A DNA stretch of 64,000 nucleotides from SCN-69-37 sp044507065 (GTDB lineage Bacteria > Acidobacteriota > Vicinamibacteria > Vicinamibacterales > SCN-69-37): contig JBIQJY010000011.1 in the NCBI GenBank assembly GCA_044507065.1, positions 1 to 64,000 on the forward strand, given 5' to 3'. Each line of letters opens with the position of its first letter. The first letter of the stretch is position 1. Positions 35,485 through 43,930 of this stretch are shown here, piece after piece. The notes under the pieces are model-generated. The model searched no databases, was not told where the DNA came from, and worked only from the letters and a program-made list of their open reading frames with translations. The position numbers and the translations under genes were made by a program.

Positions 35485-35517
35485 CGAAATCGCTCGACAT
35501 TACCGGAAATCGACCGA
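35485..35517 (+). repeat. 20-bp-spaced direct repeat before the TonB receptor
   Basis: GAAATCGCTCGA (35486-35497) recurs as GAAATCGACCGA (35506-35517), two helical turns apart. It lies about 120 bp upstream of the receptor start, where a regulator would bind. The rest of the 293-bp spacer (35342-35634) contains GC-rich palindromic patches and no gene that can be supported. Confidence 0.35.
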
Positions 35518-35634
35518 TATCAGTTCTTGTGGGAGCAGGATCGCCACGCGCGGGAACCGGTGAGTATGTCGCGCTCCGGCGGGGCACCGATATTGCTATC
35601 GAGAACCGACTGTATGACTCCTGATGGATCGGCC

Positions 35635-38565
35635 ATGGTGCACCTAACCCGTTCGAGTTTCCTCCTGGCACGTTTCCTCGTACTGACGGCCGCCCTGGTG
35701 CTCGCGCCGGCCGCGGCCGGGGCGCAGATTCCGACTGGAGCGATCTCCGGTCGCGTCATTGACTCGCAGAACCGTTCAATCGGCGCGGCGACAGTGACGG
35801 TGCACTCCCCCGCGCTCCAGGGCCTGCAGTCGACCACGACGTCCGTCAATGGCGACTACACCATCCGGCTGCTGCCGCCGGGGACCTACACCATCGTTGT
35901 CGAGGCTCCAGGTTTTGCCGCGCAGACGCACACGCGGGTCATCGCCGCGACCGCCACCGTCACGCTCGATGTTTCGCTCGAGCCTGCGGGCGTCAGCGAG
36001 GACGTCACCGTCGTCGGCTCCACGCCCTTCTTTGCCAACACGATCGAGAGCGCCACGAATCTCGATCAGCAGCAGATCAATCTGCTGCCCAACTCGCGCA
36101 GCATCCTCTCGGCCGTCGCTCTTGCGCCCGCCGTGCACGAGACCGGACCAGGCGGCAACATCTCGATTGGCGGCGCCATGTCGTTCGAGAACCTCTTCAT
36201 GGTCAATGGCGTCCAGATCCAGGACAATATCCGCGGCGAACCGCTGCCGCTCTACATCGAAGACGCGATCCAGGAAACGACAATCACGACCTCCGGCATC
36301 TCGGCCGAGTATGGACGGTTCTCCGGCGGCATCGTCAACGCCCTCACCAGGTCGGGCGGCAACATGTTCAGCGGCACGTTCCGCACGTCGTTTCGCAACG
36401 ACGACTGGACGGGGACGACGCCGTTCGGCGAGTCGAAGATCGACTCCACCGTCCCGACCTACGAGTACACGTTCGGCGGACCGGTGCTGCGCGACCGAAC
36501 CTGGTTCTTCACCGCAGGTCGCTTCGAGGACGAGCAGGTCAGCCGCGACACCGGCATCACGCAGATTCCGTTCGTCTTCGAGCAGGACGAGAAGCGCTTC
36601 GAGTTCAAGGGGACGCAGGCCCTCGCGGCCGGACACCGGGTCGAGGTCGACTACATCGGAATCCAGCGCACGCAGGTCAACTGGGCCGAACCTTCAGCGG
36701 CCGGCGTCATGGACCTGGCGTCGCTCGACACGCGGGAGGTACCTCAGTCGCTGCTCGCCGCCCACTACACCGGGACGTGGCGCCACAACCTGTTTTTCGA
36801 GGCGCAGTATTCGGAGCGTGATTTCACGTTCAGGGGCGCCGGCGCCGACACCCGCGACCGCATCATGGGCACGCCGCTACAGGACCGCACCACCGAGGCC
36901 TTCTGGTGGTCGCCACTCTACTGTGGCGTGTGCGGCGACGAGGAGCGCGACAATACCAGCCTGGTGCTCAAGGCCAGCTACTTCCACTCGTCGGCCCGCG
37001 CCGGGACGCACCAGGTGGTTGTCGGCTACGACGGGTTCAACGACCGCATGAAGGTCGACAACCACCAGTCGGGATCCGACTGGCACGTCTGGACCACCGG
37101 TTCGGTGATCGACAACGGCACGGTCTACCCCGTGGTGCGGCCCAATGAATCGACGTGGATCATCCACTGGCCGATTCGTGAATCGAGCCAGGGCTCCAAT
37201 TTCCGCACGCACTCGCTCTTCGTCAACGACACGTGGAGCTACAACCGCCACCTCACGTTCAACCTCGGCCTGCGCTATGACAAGGCCGCCGGGCGTGACG
37301 CCTCGGACAACCTGGTGGCCAACGACAGCATGCTCGCGCCGCGGCTGGGCCTTGCGTGGGACCCGACCGGCGAGGGACAGACGACCATCAACGCGAGTTA
37401 CGGTCGCTATGCGGCAGCGCTGTCGAGCGGCGTTGCCGGTTCGGCGTCACCGGCCGGGACGCCCGCGATTCTCGGCTACTACTACCTGGGCGAGCCCATC
37501 AACACGGGCGGCGCCCCGTACGTGTCCTCCGACGCCGCGCTGCGGCAGATCTTCGACTGGTTCGACGCGAGTGGCGGCGCCTCGATCTTCTTCGCGGACA
37601 TCCCGGGGCTGGCCAGCCGCATCGACGGCTCGCTGCGGTCGCCGCACGCCGATGAGTTCGTCGTGGGCATCAGCCATCAAATCGGCACGAACGCATCGGT
37701 CCGCCTCGACTTCGTGAACCGATCGTTCGGCGACTTCTATGCAATCCGCACGGATCTGACGACCGGACAGACCGAGGACGAGTTCGGCCAGCCGTACGAC
37801 GTGGGGCTGATCCAGAACACCAACGATCTCGAACGCCAGTACCGCGCACTCAACGCACAGGGGTCGTACCGCCTGGGCACCGATTTGGTCGCGGGCCTGA
37901 GCTATACGCTCTCGAAACTCCAGGGCAACGTCAACGGGGAAAGCGCCGGCGCAGGCCCCACCGCCAGCGGGGCGTTCCAGTACCCGGAGTTCAAGGATCC
38001 GGCATGGTCCAACCCCTCGGGCGACCTCTCGGCCGATCAGCGCCATCGCGCCCGCGTGTGGGCCTCCTGGAACCTGCCCTGGGCGAGATCGTTTGCCGAC
38101 ATGACGCTTGGCGCCGTACAGGTGCTGCAATCGGGCACGCCCTACAGCGCCGTGACGTCGGTCCTCGTTTCGCCCTTCGTGGATGCCCGGGGTTACGCGC
38201 TGCCCCCTGACTTCTCCACCTACTACTTCACGGCGCGCGACGCGTACCGCACGGAAGGCACGGCACGCACCGACGTGGCGTTCACGCTCTCGAAGCGCGT
38301 TGGCGCCGCGCGCGGACCCGAGGTGTTTGCCAACGTGCAGCTGTTCAACCTGTTCAACCAGTTCCAGTTGGCGAACATCAACGCGATCAACACGACTGTG
38401 TTGACCGCGATCGAGGATCCGAGCCTCGAGTTCTTCGATCCGTTCACCGAGGCGCCCGTCGAGGGCGTTCACTGGCAGAAGGACGAGAAGTTCGGTCAGG
38501 CTGTCGGTCGCGGCGCGTACACGCAGCCGCGGACGTTCCGGTTCTCGGTTGGCCTTCGGTTCTAG
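35635..38565 (+). CDS. TonB-dependent receptor with N-terminal carboxypeptidase-regulatory domain (Oar-like)
   Basis: This encodes 976 residues. A signal peptide (LTAALVLAPAAAGAQ) is followed by a CarboxypepD_reg-like domain (GAISGRVIDSQNRSIGAATV, YTIRLLPPGTYTIVVEAPGF), a plug domain (NISIGGAMSFENLFMVNGVQ, ISAEYGRFSGGIVNALTRSG) and a C-terminal barrel ending RFSVGLRF. This layout is very common in Acidobacteriota and Bacteroidota, where it takes up large substrates such as glycans or peptides. The substrate is not predictable. The start could also be 35614 (seven residues longer). Its stop TAG shares the palindrome CTAG with the opposite-strand aminotransferase stop. Confidence 0.92.
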   Translation: MVHLTRSSFLLARFLVLTAALVLAPAAAGAQIPTGAISGRVIDSQNRSIGAATVTVHSPALQGLQSTTTSVNGDYTIRLLPPGTYTIVVEAPGFAAQTHTRVIAATATVTLDVSLEPAGVSEDVTVVGSTPFFANTIESATNLDQQQINLLPNSRSILSAVALAPAVHETGPGGNISIGGAMSFENLFMVNGVQIQDNIRGEPLPLYIEDAIQETTITTSGISAEYGRFSGGIVNALTRSGGNMFSGTFRTSFRNDDWTGTTPFGESKIDSTVPTYEYTFGGPVLRDRTWFFTAGRFEDEQVSRDTGITQIPFVFEQDEKRFEFKGTQALAAGHRVEVDYIGIQRTQVNWAEPSAAGVMDLASLDTREVPQSLLAAHYTGTWRHNLFFEAQYSERDFTFRGAGADTRDRIMGTPLQDRTTEAFWWSPLYCGVCGDEERDNTSLVLKASYFHSSARAGTHQVVVGYDGFNDRMKVDNHQSGSDWHVWTTGSVIDNGTVYPVVRPNESTWIIHWPIRESSQGSNFRTHSLFVNDTWSYNRHLTFNLGLRYDKAAGRDASDNLVANDSMLAPRLGLAWDPTGEGQTTINASYGRYAAALSSGVAGSASPAGTPAILGYYYLGEPINTGGAPYVSSDAALRQIFDWFDASGGASIFFADIPGLASRIDGSLRSPHADEFVVGISHQIGTNASVRLDFVNRSFGDFYAIRTDLTTGQTEDEFGQPYDVGLIQNTNDLERQYRALNAQGSYRLGTDLVAGLSYTLSKLQGNVNGESAGAGPTASGAFQYPEFKDPAWSNPSGDLSADQRHRARVWASWNLPWARSFADMTLGAVQVLQSGTPYSAVTSVLVSPFVDARGYALPPDFSTYYFTARDAYRTEGTARTDVAFTLSKRVGAARGPEVFANVQLFNLFNQFQLANINAINTTVLTAIEDPSLEFFDPFTEAPVEGVHWQKDEKFGQAVGRGAYTQPRTFRFSVGLRF

Positions 38566-39782
38566 TCCACGCGCGAGGCTCGCGGTGACAGCCGCCGCAG
38601 CCGCTCTGCCGCGGCCGCGAGCGTTTCGTCCTTCTTGCAGAAGCAGAAGCGCACGTGCCGCCGGCCGTGCGCCGGGTCGCTGAAGAAGCTGCTGCCCGGC
38701 ACGGCCGCCACCCCGATCTCGCTCACCAGGTGGCGCACGAACGCCACGTCGTCATCGAACCCGAACGCGTCGATGTCGGTCATGACGTAGTAGGCGCCCT
38801 GCGGTGCGTGACAGAGGAATCCGCACCCGCGAAGGATGCCGAGCAACCGATCGCGGCGGGCCTGGTAGCCGGCCGCAAGCGCATCGTAGTAGTCCGATGT
38901 TCCCCGCAGCGCGGCGGCAGCGGCCGCCTGGAGCGGCGCGGCTGCGCCGACAGTCAGGAAGTCGTGCACCTTGCGAATGGCGCCGGCGATGTCGGGCGGA
39001 GCCACCGCCCAGCCGACGCGCCAGCCTGTCACGCTGAATGTCTTCGACACGCTGTTGATGGTGACCGTGCGATCGGCCATGCCATCGATCGCGGCCATCG
39101 ACACGTGCCGGTGTCCGTCGAAGACAATGTGTTCGTAGATTTCGTCGGTGACGACGATGGCGTCCCACTCGCGCGCGAGCGCCGCCACCTGTTCCAGCTC
39201 GGCGCGCGTGAAGACCTTGCCCGTCGGGTTGTTCGGGGTGTTGATGATGACTGCGCGCGTGCGGTTCGAAAACGCGGCGCGCAACTCATCGGGATCGAAC
39301 GTCCACGTGTCGCCCTCCGCCGCTGGCGGGCGCAGGCGCACGAACCGGGGCACGGCACCGGAGAGGATGGCGTCGGGTCCGTAGTTCTCGTAGAACGGCT
39401 CGAAGATCACCACCTCGTCACCGGGATCGACGATGGCGAGGAGCGTCGCGATCATCGCTTCGGTCGACCCGCAGCACACGGTGACCTGCGTATCGGGGTC
39501 GATGGCCTGCCCCGTGCGCGCCACCCAGTCGTCCGCAATGGCGTCGCGCAGCGGTCTGGCGCCCCAGGTGATCGCGTACTGGTTGATGTCGCCGGCAATC
39601 GCCTCGGCGGCGGCCGCCTTCAGGTGGTCCGGCGCGGGAAAATCCGGAAATCCCTGCGAGAGGTTGACCGCGCCATGGCGCTGCGCGAGGCGCGTCATGT
39701 CACGGATCACCGATTCGCTGAACCTCGCCGCCTTGCGTGACGTTCGCGCGCGCGGCACCGACGACGGGCCGGACACGGTCAT
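38562..39782 (-). CDS. Class I/II PLP aminotransferase (kynurenine/methionine aminotransferase-like)
   Basis: This encodes 406 residues. It is a fold-type I aminotransferase with GAVNLSQGFPDFPAPDHLKA, INQYAITWGARPLRDAIAD, INTPNNPTGKVFTRAEL, VVTDEIYEHIVFDG and the PLP-lysine block INSVSKTFSVTGWRVGW; the substrate-carboxylate Arg is in RRHVRFCFCKKDETL. These resemble the YbdL/KAT group, which acts on methionine, glutamine or kynurenine; the exact substrate is uncertain. The start at 39782 overlaps the upstream transglycosylase stop by 4 bp (ATGA). Confidence 0.9.
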   Translation of the reverse strand: MTVSGPSSVPRARTSRKAARFSESVIRDMTRLAQRHGAVNLSQGFPDFPAPDHLKAAAAEAIAGDINQYAITWGARPLRDAIADDWVARTGQAIDPDTQVTVCCGSTEAMIATLLAIVDPGDEVVIFEPFYENYGPDAILSGAVPRFVRLRPPAAEGDTWTFDPDELRAAFSNRTRAVIINTPNNPTGKVFTRAELEQVAALAREWDAIVVTDEIYEHIVFDGHRHVSMAAIDGMADRTVTINSVSKTFSVTGWRVGWAVAPPDIAGAIRKVHDFLTVGAAAPLQAAAAAALRGTSDYYDALAAGYQARRDRLLGILRGCGFLCHAPQGAYYVMTDIDAFGFDDDVAFVRHLVSEIGVAAVPGSSFFSDPAHGRRHVRFCFCKKDETLAAAAERLRRLSPRASRVD

Positions 39783-41953
39783 CGCGCCCGCGCCCCCGGC
39801 GCCGGCGCCGGCGCACCAATCGATGCGTACAACTGGCGGTAGTCCTCGGTGGTGCCGATGATGCGCTTCACGTAGTTCTGCGTCTCCGGAAACGGGATAT
39901 CGTCGATGAACTCGTCGCGCGCGACGCCGGGCCGCTCCGCGCGCCATCGCGCCACGCGGTTCTCACCGGCGTTGTAGGACGCGAGTGCCGACGCCACGTC
40001 GCCGAATCGTGCCATCAGATCCGCGAGATACGCGGTGCCGAGGCGCACGTTGATGTCCGGGTTGGTCAGCGATGCCGTGCTGAAGCCGGAGATGCCCAGC
40101 CGGGTCGCATACCGGCGCCCCGTTGATGGCAGCAGCTGCATCAGTCCCCACGCGTTGGCTGACGATCGGACGTCGGCCTGGAACGTCGATTCCTGCGCCA
40201 TCAGCGCGGTGAGCAGGTACGGGTCGAGCCCTCGCTCGTCGGCATAGCGCCGAATCAGATCCGGATAGGCCACCGGAAAGATGACCTTGAGGAGGCGCTC
40301 TGGCAGGTGCTGGCCACCGTCCGACATGAACTGCGGATAGGCACGGCGCATCGCGGTGATACCCGGGCGCAGCTCGCCCTTGCGATTGAGGGCGAAGGCA
40401 ATGGTGGCCTCGAGAACCGGTGACGGTCCGCTCACCGCCTGCACCCGTCGCAGTTCGGCCACCGCGTCGTCCCAGAGTCCTGCGGCGAGCAGGCGCTCGG
40501 CGAGCGCCGTGCCTGCCGGCGCCGCGCCGGCCGCCACCGCACGCGTCGGGTCGCGCAGGACCGCGACGTCTGCATCGGTCCACCGGCCTCCGGGGAGCGA
40601 CTCGAGTGCCTGCGCGGCCATCCGCCCGTAGTACGAGTTGCGATAGTCGGCAATCGCCCGCAGATACCAGTGCCTGGCCGTGTCGTGCTGCTCGAGCCGC
40701 TCGTAGGATCGCGCGGTCCAGTAGAGCCACGATGGACGGTAGTCGGCGCGGCGCAACGTGGTGCTCGCGGATTCGAACAGGCGGATGGTCTCGCGCACCC
40801 GCCCCTGACGATAGGCCCACCAGCCGGCACGCCACGCGGCGCGATCGGCGTGGGCGCCGGTCGGATACCGTGCGTACATGTCGGCGAAGACATCGGCGGC
40901 CGCCTCGTCCCTGTCGTCGAGGATGTGGGCAGTGGCCAGATCATTGAGGGCCGTCTCGGCCAGCGGATCATCGCCGTGGCGGCTGACGAATCGCGCCACC
41001 TGCGCTGGATAGTCGCCGCGACGAAGCCCGCGCAGCGCGGTCAGACGCGCAAACCCGGCCTCGGTCTGCAGCGAAACCTCGTGTGGCGTCGCGAGGAAGG
41101 CATCGAGAGCCTTGAGCGCGGCGGCATGCCGCCGCGCCCCGACGTCGCACTGCGCGAGGCGGAGTTCGATGAACGGGCGCGTTTCGGAGGGTGCACGCGC
41201 CAGCAGCGCCTGATAGTCCGCGCGCGCCTCGGTGAAGCGCCGCGATGCGAACAGGAGGCCGGCACGCGCGAACTCGCGGGCGAACTCCGCCGATCCCGGC
41301 CGCACGCCAAGCCGCCGCAGCGCCGCTTCGGCCTCCTCGCCTTCGGCTGATGCCGGCCAGTCGTAGTGGACGCGCAGATAGGCCTCGCGGGCCAATGCCG
41401 GCTGCCCTGCACGCTCGGCGGATCGGGCCAGCCGCACCTGGACCAGTGACGGCGAGGCGGGCGGCAGCACGGCCAGGGCCTGCCAGACCGCGACTGCATC
41501 GGTCCAGCGTTCGGCGCCCTCGAGTGCTTCGGCCAGCAGCCAGCGTGCCGGCTCTTCGAGCCCCGGCACGCCGGTCGCCTCGAGCGCGCGCTCGGCGGCG
41601 GTGGCGGCCCGCGCATAGTGCAGCTGCGCCAGCTGCGCCCGGCCGACATACAGGTGGGCGTAGGGCCCCAGCACCGGGTCAGCCAGCGAGCGTGTCAGCA
41701 GCGGCAGCGCCTCGGCCGCGCGTCCCTCGGCCAGCAGCGCCACGCCCTGCGCCAGCGGCGCCGGTGTGATCGGATCGGGCGGCGCCAGCCACAGGTCCGC
41801 CTCGCTCCAGGGCGCCTGCGCAGCGGCCCCGGATCCCGCCACGACAGCCGTGTCGGGCGTGACCGACGCGCGATTGGATCCACTGCCCCACGACCACGCG
41901 GCGCCCGCGGCAATCGTCACGGCAACCAGCAGGGGGACACGCATGGTGGGCAT
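39779..41953 (-). CDS. Soluble lytic murein transglycosylase (Slt70-like)
   Basis: This encodes 724 residues. A signal-like N-terminus (VAVTIAAGAAWSW) precedes a long alpha-superhelical region of TPR-like repeats (about residues 60-540), then the goose-lysozyme-like catalytic domain: DPYLLTALMAQESTFQADVR with the catalytic Glu, SSANAWGLMQLLPSTGRRYA, LASYNAGENRVARW and ETQNYVKRIIGT. It cleaves peptidoglycan to 1,6-anhydro muropeptides in the periplasm. Second ATG at 41944 is possible. It is encoded 8 bp after the GAF-like gene. Confidence 0.92.
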   Translation of the reverse strand: MPTMRVPLLVAVTIAAGAAWSWGSGSNRASVTPDTAVVAGSGAAAQAPWSEADLWLAPPDPITPAPLAQGVALLAEGRAAEALPLLTRSLADPVLGPYAHLYVGRAQLAQLHYARAATAAERALEATGVPGLEEPARWLLAEALEGAERWTDAVAVWQALAVLPPASPSLVQVRLARSAERAGQPALAREAYLRVHYDWPASAEGEEAEAALRRLGVRPGSAEFAREFARAGLLFASRRFTEARADYQALLARAPSETRPFIELRLAQCDVGARRHAAALKALDAFLATPHEVSLQTEAGFARLTALRGLRRGDYPAQVARFVSRHGDDPLAETALNDLATAHILDDRDEAAADVFADMYARYPTGAHADRAAWRAGWWAYRQGRVRETIRLFESASTTLRRADYRPSWLYWTARSYERLEQHDTARHWYLRAIADYRNSYYGRMAAQALESLPGGRWTDADVAVLRDPTRAVAAGAAPAGTALAERLLAAGLWDDAVAELRRVQAVSGPSPVLEATIAFALNRKGELRPGITAMRRAYPQFMSDGGQHLPERLLKVIFPVAYPDLIRRYADERGLDPYLLTALMAQESTFQADVRSSANAWGLMQLLPSTGRRYATRLGISGFSTASLTNPDINVRLGTAYLADLMARFGDVASALASYNAGENRVARWRAERPGVARDEFIDDIPFPETQNYVKRIIGTTEDYRQLYASIGAPAPAPGARAR

Positions 41954-41961
41954 GGCGCGAT

Positions 41962-42678
41962 TCAGGAGGGCCCGGTCAGGACCTCGACGGTACGCCGCGA
42001 CGTGACGTTCTCGAGCCGGGCCGACGCGTGGCGCACCAGCAGTTCCACTTCGTCGGTCCAGACCGGTTCGCCGGGATCGGATTCCTGCCGGGCCGCGCCC
42101 TCGACGTAGAGCACCGCGACGACCTGACCGGCCAGGACCAGCGGGGTCGCCAGACCCGTGCGGCCCTCGGGCACGCGCAGGAACACGGGTGCGTTGGGCA
42201 GTCGCCTGGCATCCTCCGCCCGAACGGTGGCCGCATGTTTCGACGCGACCACACGCGCGAGGACCGGCGTGGCGTCCATCGGGACGTCGGCGGGCATCGA
42301 CGCGCTGTCGTAGCCGTGCTGGCGATGGGCACGCAGTGTCACGTCATCGACGAGCAGCATGGCCACCCGGGCCGTATCGGATGCGACGCCGTCGGACAGG
42401 GCGTCGAGGATGCCGCGCAGCGTCGTGGCGTCGTCAATACGGCGGATGGCGCCGATGACGCGCGTCATCAGCTCGTGTCGCGCGTGCGCCCCGCCGCGGG
42501 CCACCGCGCGCGCCACGTCGACGGCCGCGCGCTCGATCGTCACGCGCCCCGGCGCGCCATCGCCATCGGCAAGGCGCAGCAGGTCGCCGGCCAGTCCCTG
42601 AAGATGGGTATCAAGGTCCTGCCGGACGCGCGACATGAAGCGGTCGATGGCGTCGCGGACTTCCTGCTCGCGGGACAT
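41962..42678 (-). CDS. GAF-like domain protein, unknown signal
   Basis: This encodes 238 residues. A helical N-terminal part (about 1-95, AIDRFMSRVRQDLDTHLQGL) leads into a GAF-like fold (about 95-225): TTLRGILDALSDGVASDTAR, VAMLLVDDVTLRAH, GRTGLATPLVLAGQVVAVLY. The strand order and the ATPLVLAGQVVAVLYVEG close match GAF domains; no chromophore Cys is seen. No output domain is attached, so it may sense a ligand for a partner. A perfect TATAAT lies 6 nt before the ATG. Confidence 0.65.
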   Translation of the reverse strand: MSREQEVRDAIDRFMSRVRQDLDTHLQGLAGDLLRLADGDGAPGRVTIERAAVDVARAVARGGAHARHELMTRVIGAIRRIDDATTLRGILDALSDGVASDTARVAMLLVDDVTLRAHRQHGYDSASMPADVPMDATPVLARVVASKHAATVRAEDARRLPNAPVFLRVPEGRTGLATPLVLAGQVVAVLYVEGAARQESDPGEPVWTDEVELLVRHASARLENVTSRRTVEVLTGPS

Positions 42679-42684
42679 GGGGGA

Positions 42685-42690
42685 ATTATA
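42685..42690 (-). promoter_or_regulatory. -10 element TATAAT of the GAF-like gene
   Basis: It is a consensus -10 on the minus strand ending 6 nt before the ATG at 42678, which implies a message with no 5' leader. It lies just past the terminator-like hairpin of the xyl operon. Confidence 0.6.
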
Positions 42691-42703
42691 GATGGGACCA
42701 ACG

Positions 42704-42733
42704 ACAAACGGCGGACCGAAGCCCGCCGTTTGT
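42704..42733 (-). terminator. Hairpin at the end of the xyl operon
   Basis: It has a perfect 11-bp stem (42704-42714 with 42723-42733) and an 8-nt loop, 20 bp past the xylA stop. There is no T-run after it on the minus strand, so termination may be weak or factor-dependent, or it may mainly stabilise the 3' end. Confidence 0.55.
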
Positions 42734-42753
42734 GTTCCGTGAGACCGAATGGC

Positions 42754-43920
42754 CTACCGGATGCCGAGAATGATCTCGTTGGTGAGCTGATCGAGCTTCT
42801 CGTATCCGAGACCGCGCGCGGCGAGCACCGCGCGGTCGAGCGGCGCGTCGAGAACGGCGTCGCGCTGCCCCGACGAGTACTTCGCAAACGACGGCGCGGC
42901 CTGACCGGCCTCGTGCGCCGCCTTGACGATCGCCTGGATCTCGGCGTCGGCGTTCCAGCGCTTCGCCTTCTCCTTCATGATCAGGTAGGTGCGCATGCAG
43001 CCACGCGCGAACTCCTTCACGCCCTCGTAGTCCTCGGTGCGATAGGCGTGCGCATCGAAGTGACGCGGCCCGTCGTAGCCGACGTCCTCGAGGAACTTCA
43101 CGAGGAAGAACGTCGCCTTCAGGTTGGCGGCACCGAAGCGGAAGTCTTGGTCGTACCGGCCGCTCACCTGATCGTTCAGGTCGATGTGGAACAGCTTGCC
43201 GGCCTCCCAGGCCTGGGCGACGGCGTGCGTGAAATTGAGGCCCGCCATCGTCTCGTGGGCCACTTCCGGGTTGACGCCAACCATCTCGGGATGCCCCAGC
43301 GTCGGGATGAGCCCCAGATAGTTGCCCGTGGTCGCCATGTAGATGTCGCCGCGCGGCTCGTTGGGCTTGGCCTCGAGCGCGAAGCGATAGCCGTAGCCGC
43401 GATCGATCGAGTATTCGCAGAGGAAGTCGATTGCCTCGCGCAGCCGCTTCACCGCGTCGTCGGGCCGGCGGCAGGCGTCGGTCTCGGTGCCCTCGCGCCC
43501 GCCCCAGAGCACGAACGTCTTCGCCCCGAGCTCGGCGCCCAGATCCATGGCCCGCATGGTCTTCTGGACGGCATAGGCGCGCACGGCCGGATCGTTCGCC
43601 GTGAAGGCGCCGTCCTTGAAGACCGGGTCGGAGAAGAGCGACACGGTGGCCATGGGCACGACGATGCCGTGCTTCTCGCACGCGCGCCGGAAGGCCGTCA
43701 CGATGCGGTCGCGGTCGGCCGGCGTGGCATCGATGGGCACGAGGTCGTTGTCGTGGAAGTTCACGCCCCAGGCGCCGACCTCCCCGAGCATGGCAACGGC
43801 ATCGACCGGATCGAGTACCGGTCGTACTTCCGACCCGAATGGATCGCGGCCGCGATTACCGATGGTCCAGAGACCGAACGAGAACTTGTCTGCGGGGCGC
43901 GGGGTGTATGAATCCGACAT
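42754..43920 (-). CDS. xylA: Xylose isomerase (short, Streptomyces-type)
   Basis: This encodes 388 residues. It converts D-xylose to D-xylulose (and D-glucose to fructose) with two divalent metals. Family residues are in place: the catalytic His in GVNFHDNDLVP, FVLWGGREGTE, the metal ligands in RFALEAKPNEPRGD, EMVGVNPEVAHETMAGLNF and LFHIDLNDQ. The length places it in the short class I group. The start at 43920 (MSDSYTPRPADKF) follows GAAGGACC... context and lies 10 bp after the xylB stop; the open frame further upstream is a shadow of xylB. Confidence 0.96.
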   Translation of the reverse strand: MSDSYTPRPADKFSFGLWTIGNRGRDPFGSEVRPVLDPVDAVAMLGEVGAWGVNFHDNDLVPIDATPADRDRIVTAFRRACEKHGIVVPMATVSLFSDPVFKDGAFTANDPAVRAYAVQKTMRAMDLGAELGAKTFVLWGGREGTETDACRRPDDAVKRLREAIDFLCEYSIDRGYGYRFALEAKPNEPRGDIYMATTGNYLGLIPTLGHPEMVGVNPEVAHETMAGLNFTHAVAQAWEAGKLFHIDLNDQVSGRYDQDFRFGAANLKATFFLVKFLEDVGYDGPRHFDAHAYRTEDYEGVKEFARGCMRTYLIMKEKAKRWNADAEIQAIVKAAHEAGQAAPSFAKYSSGQRDAVLDAPLDRAVLAARGLGYEKLDQLTNEIILGIR

Positions 43921-43930
43921 GAAGGACCTC

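Noticed and set aside
42704..42733. Classic rho-independent terminator
   Set aside because: The stem is perfect, but neither strand has a T-run; kept only as a probable 3'-end hairpin.
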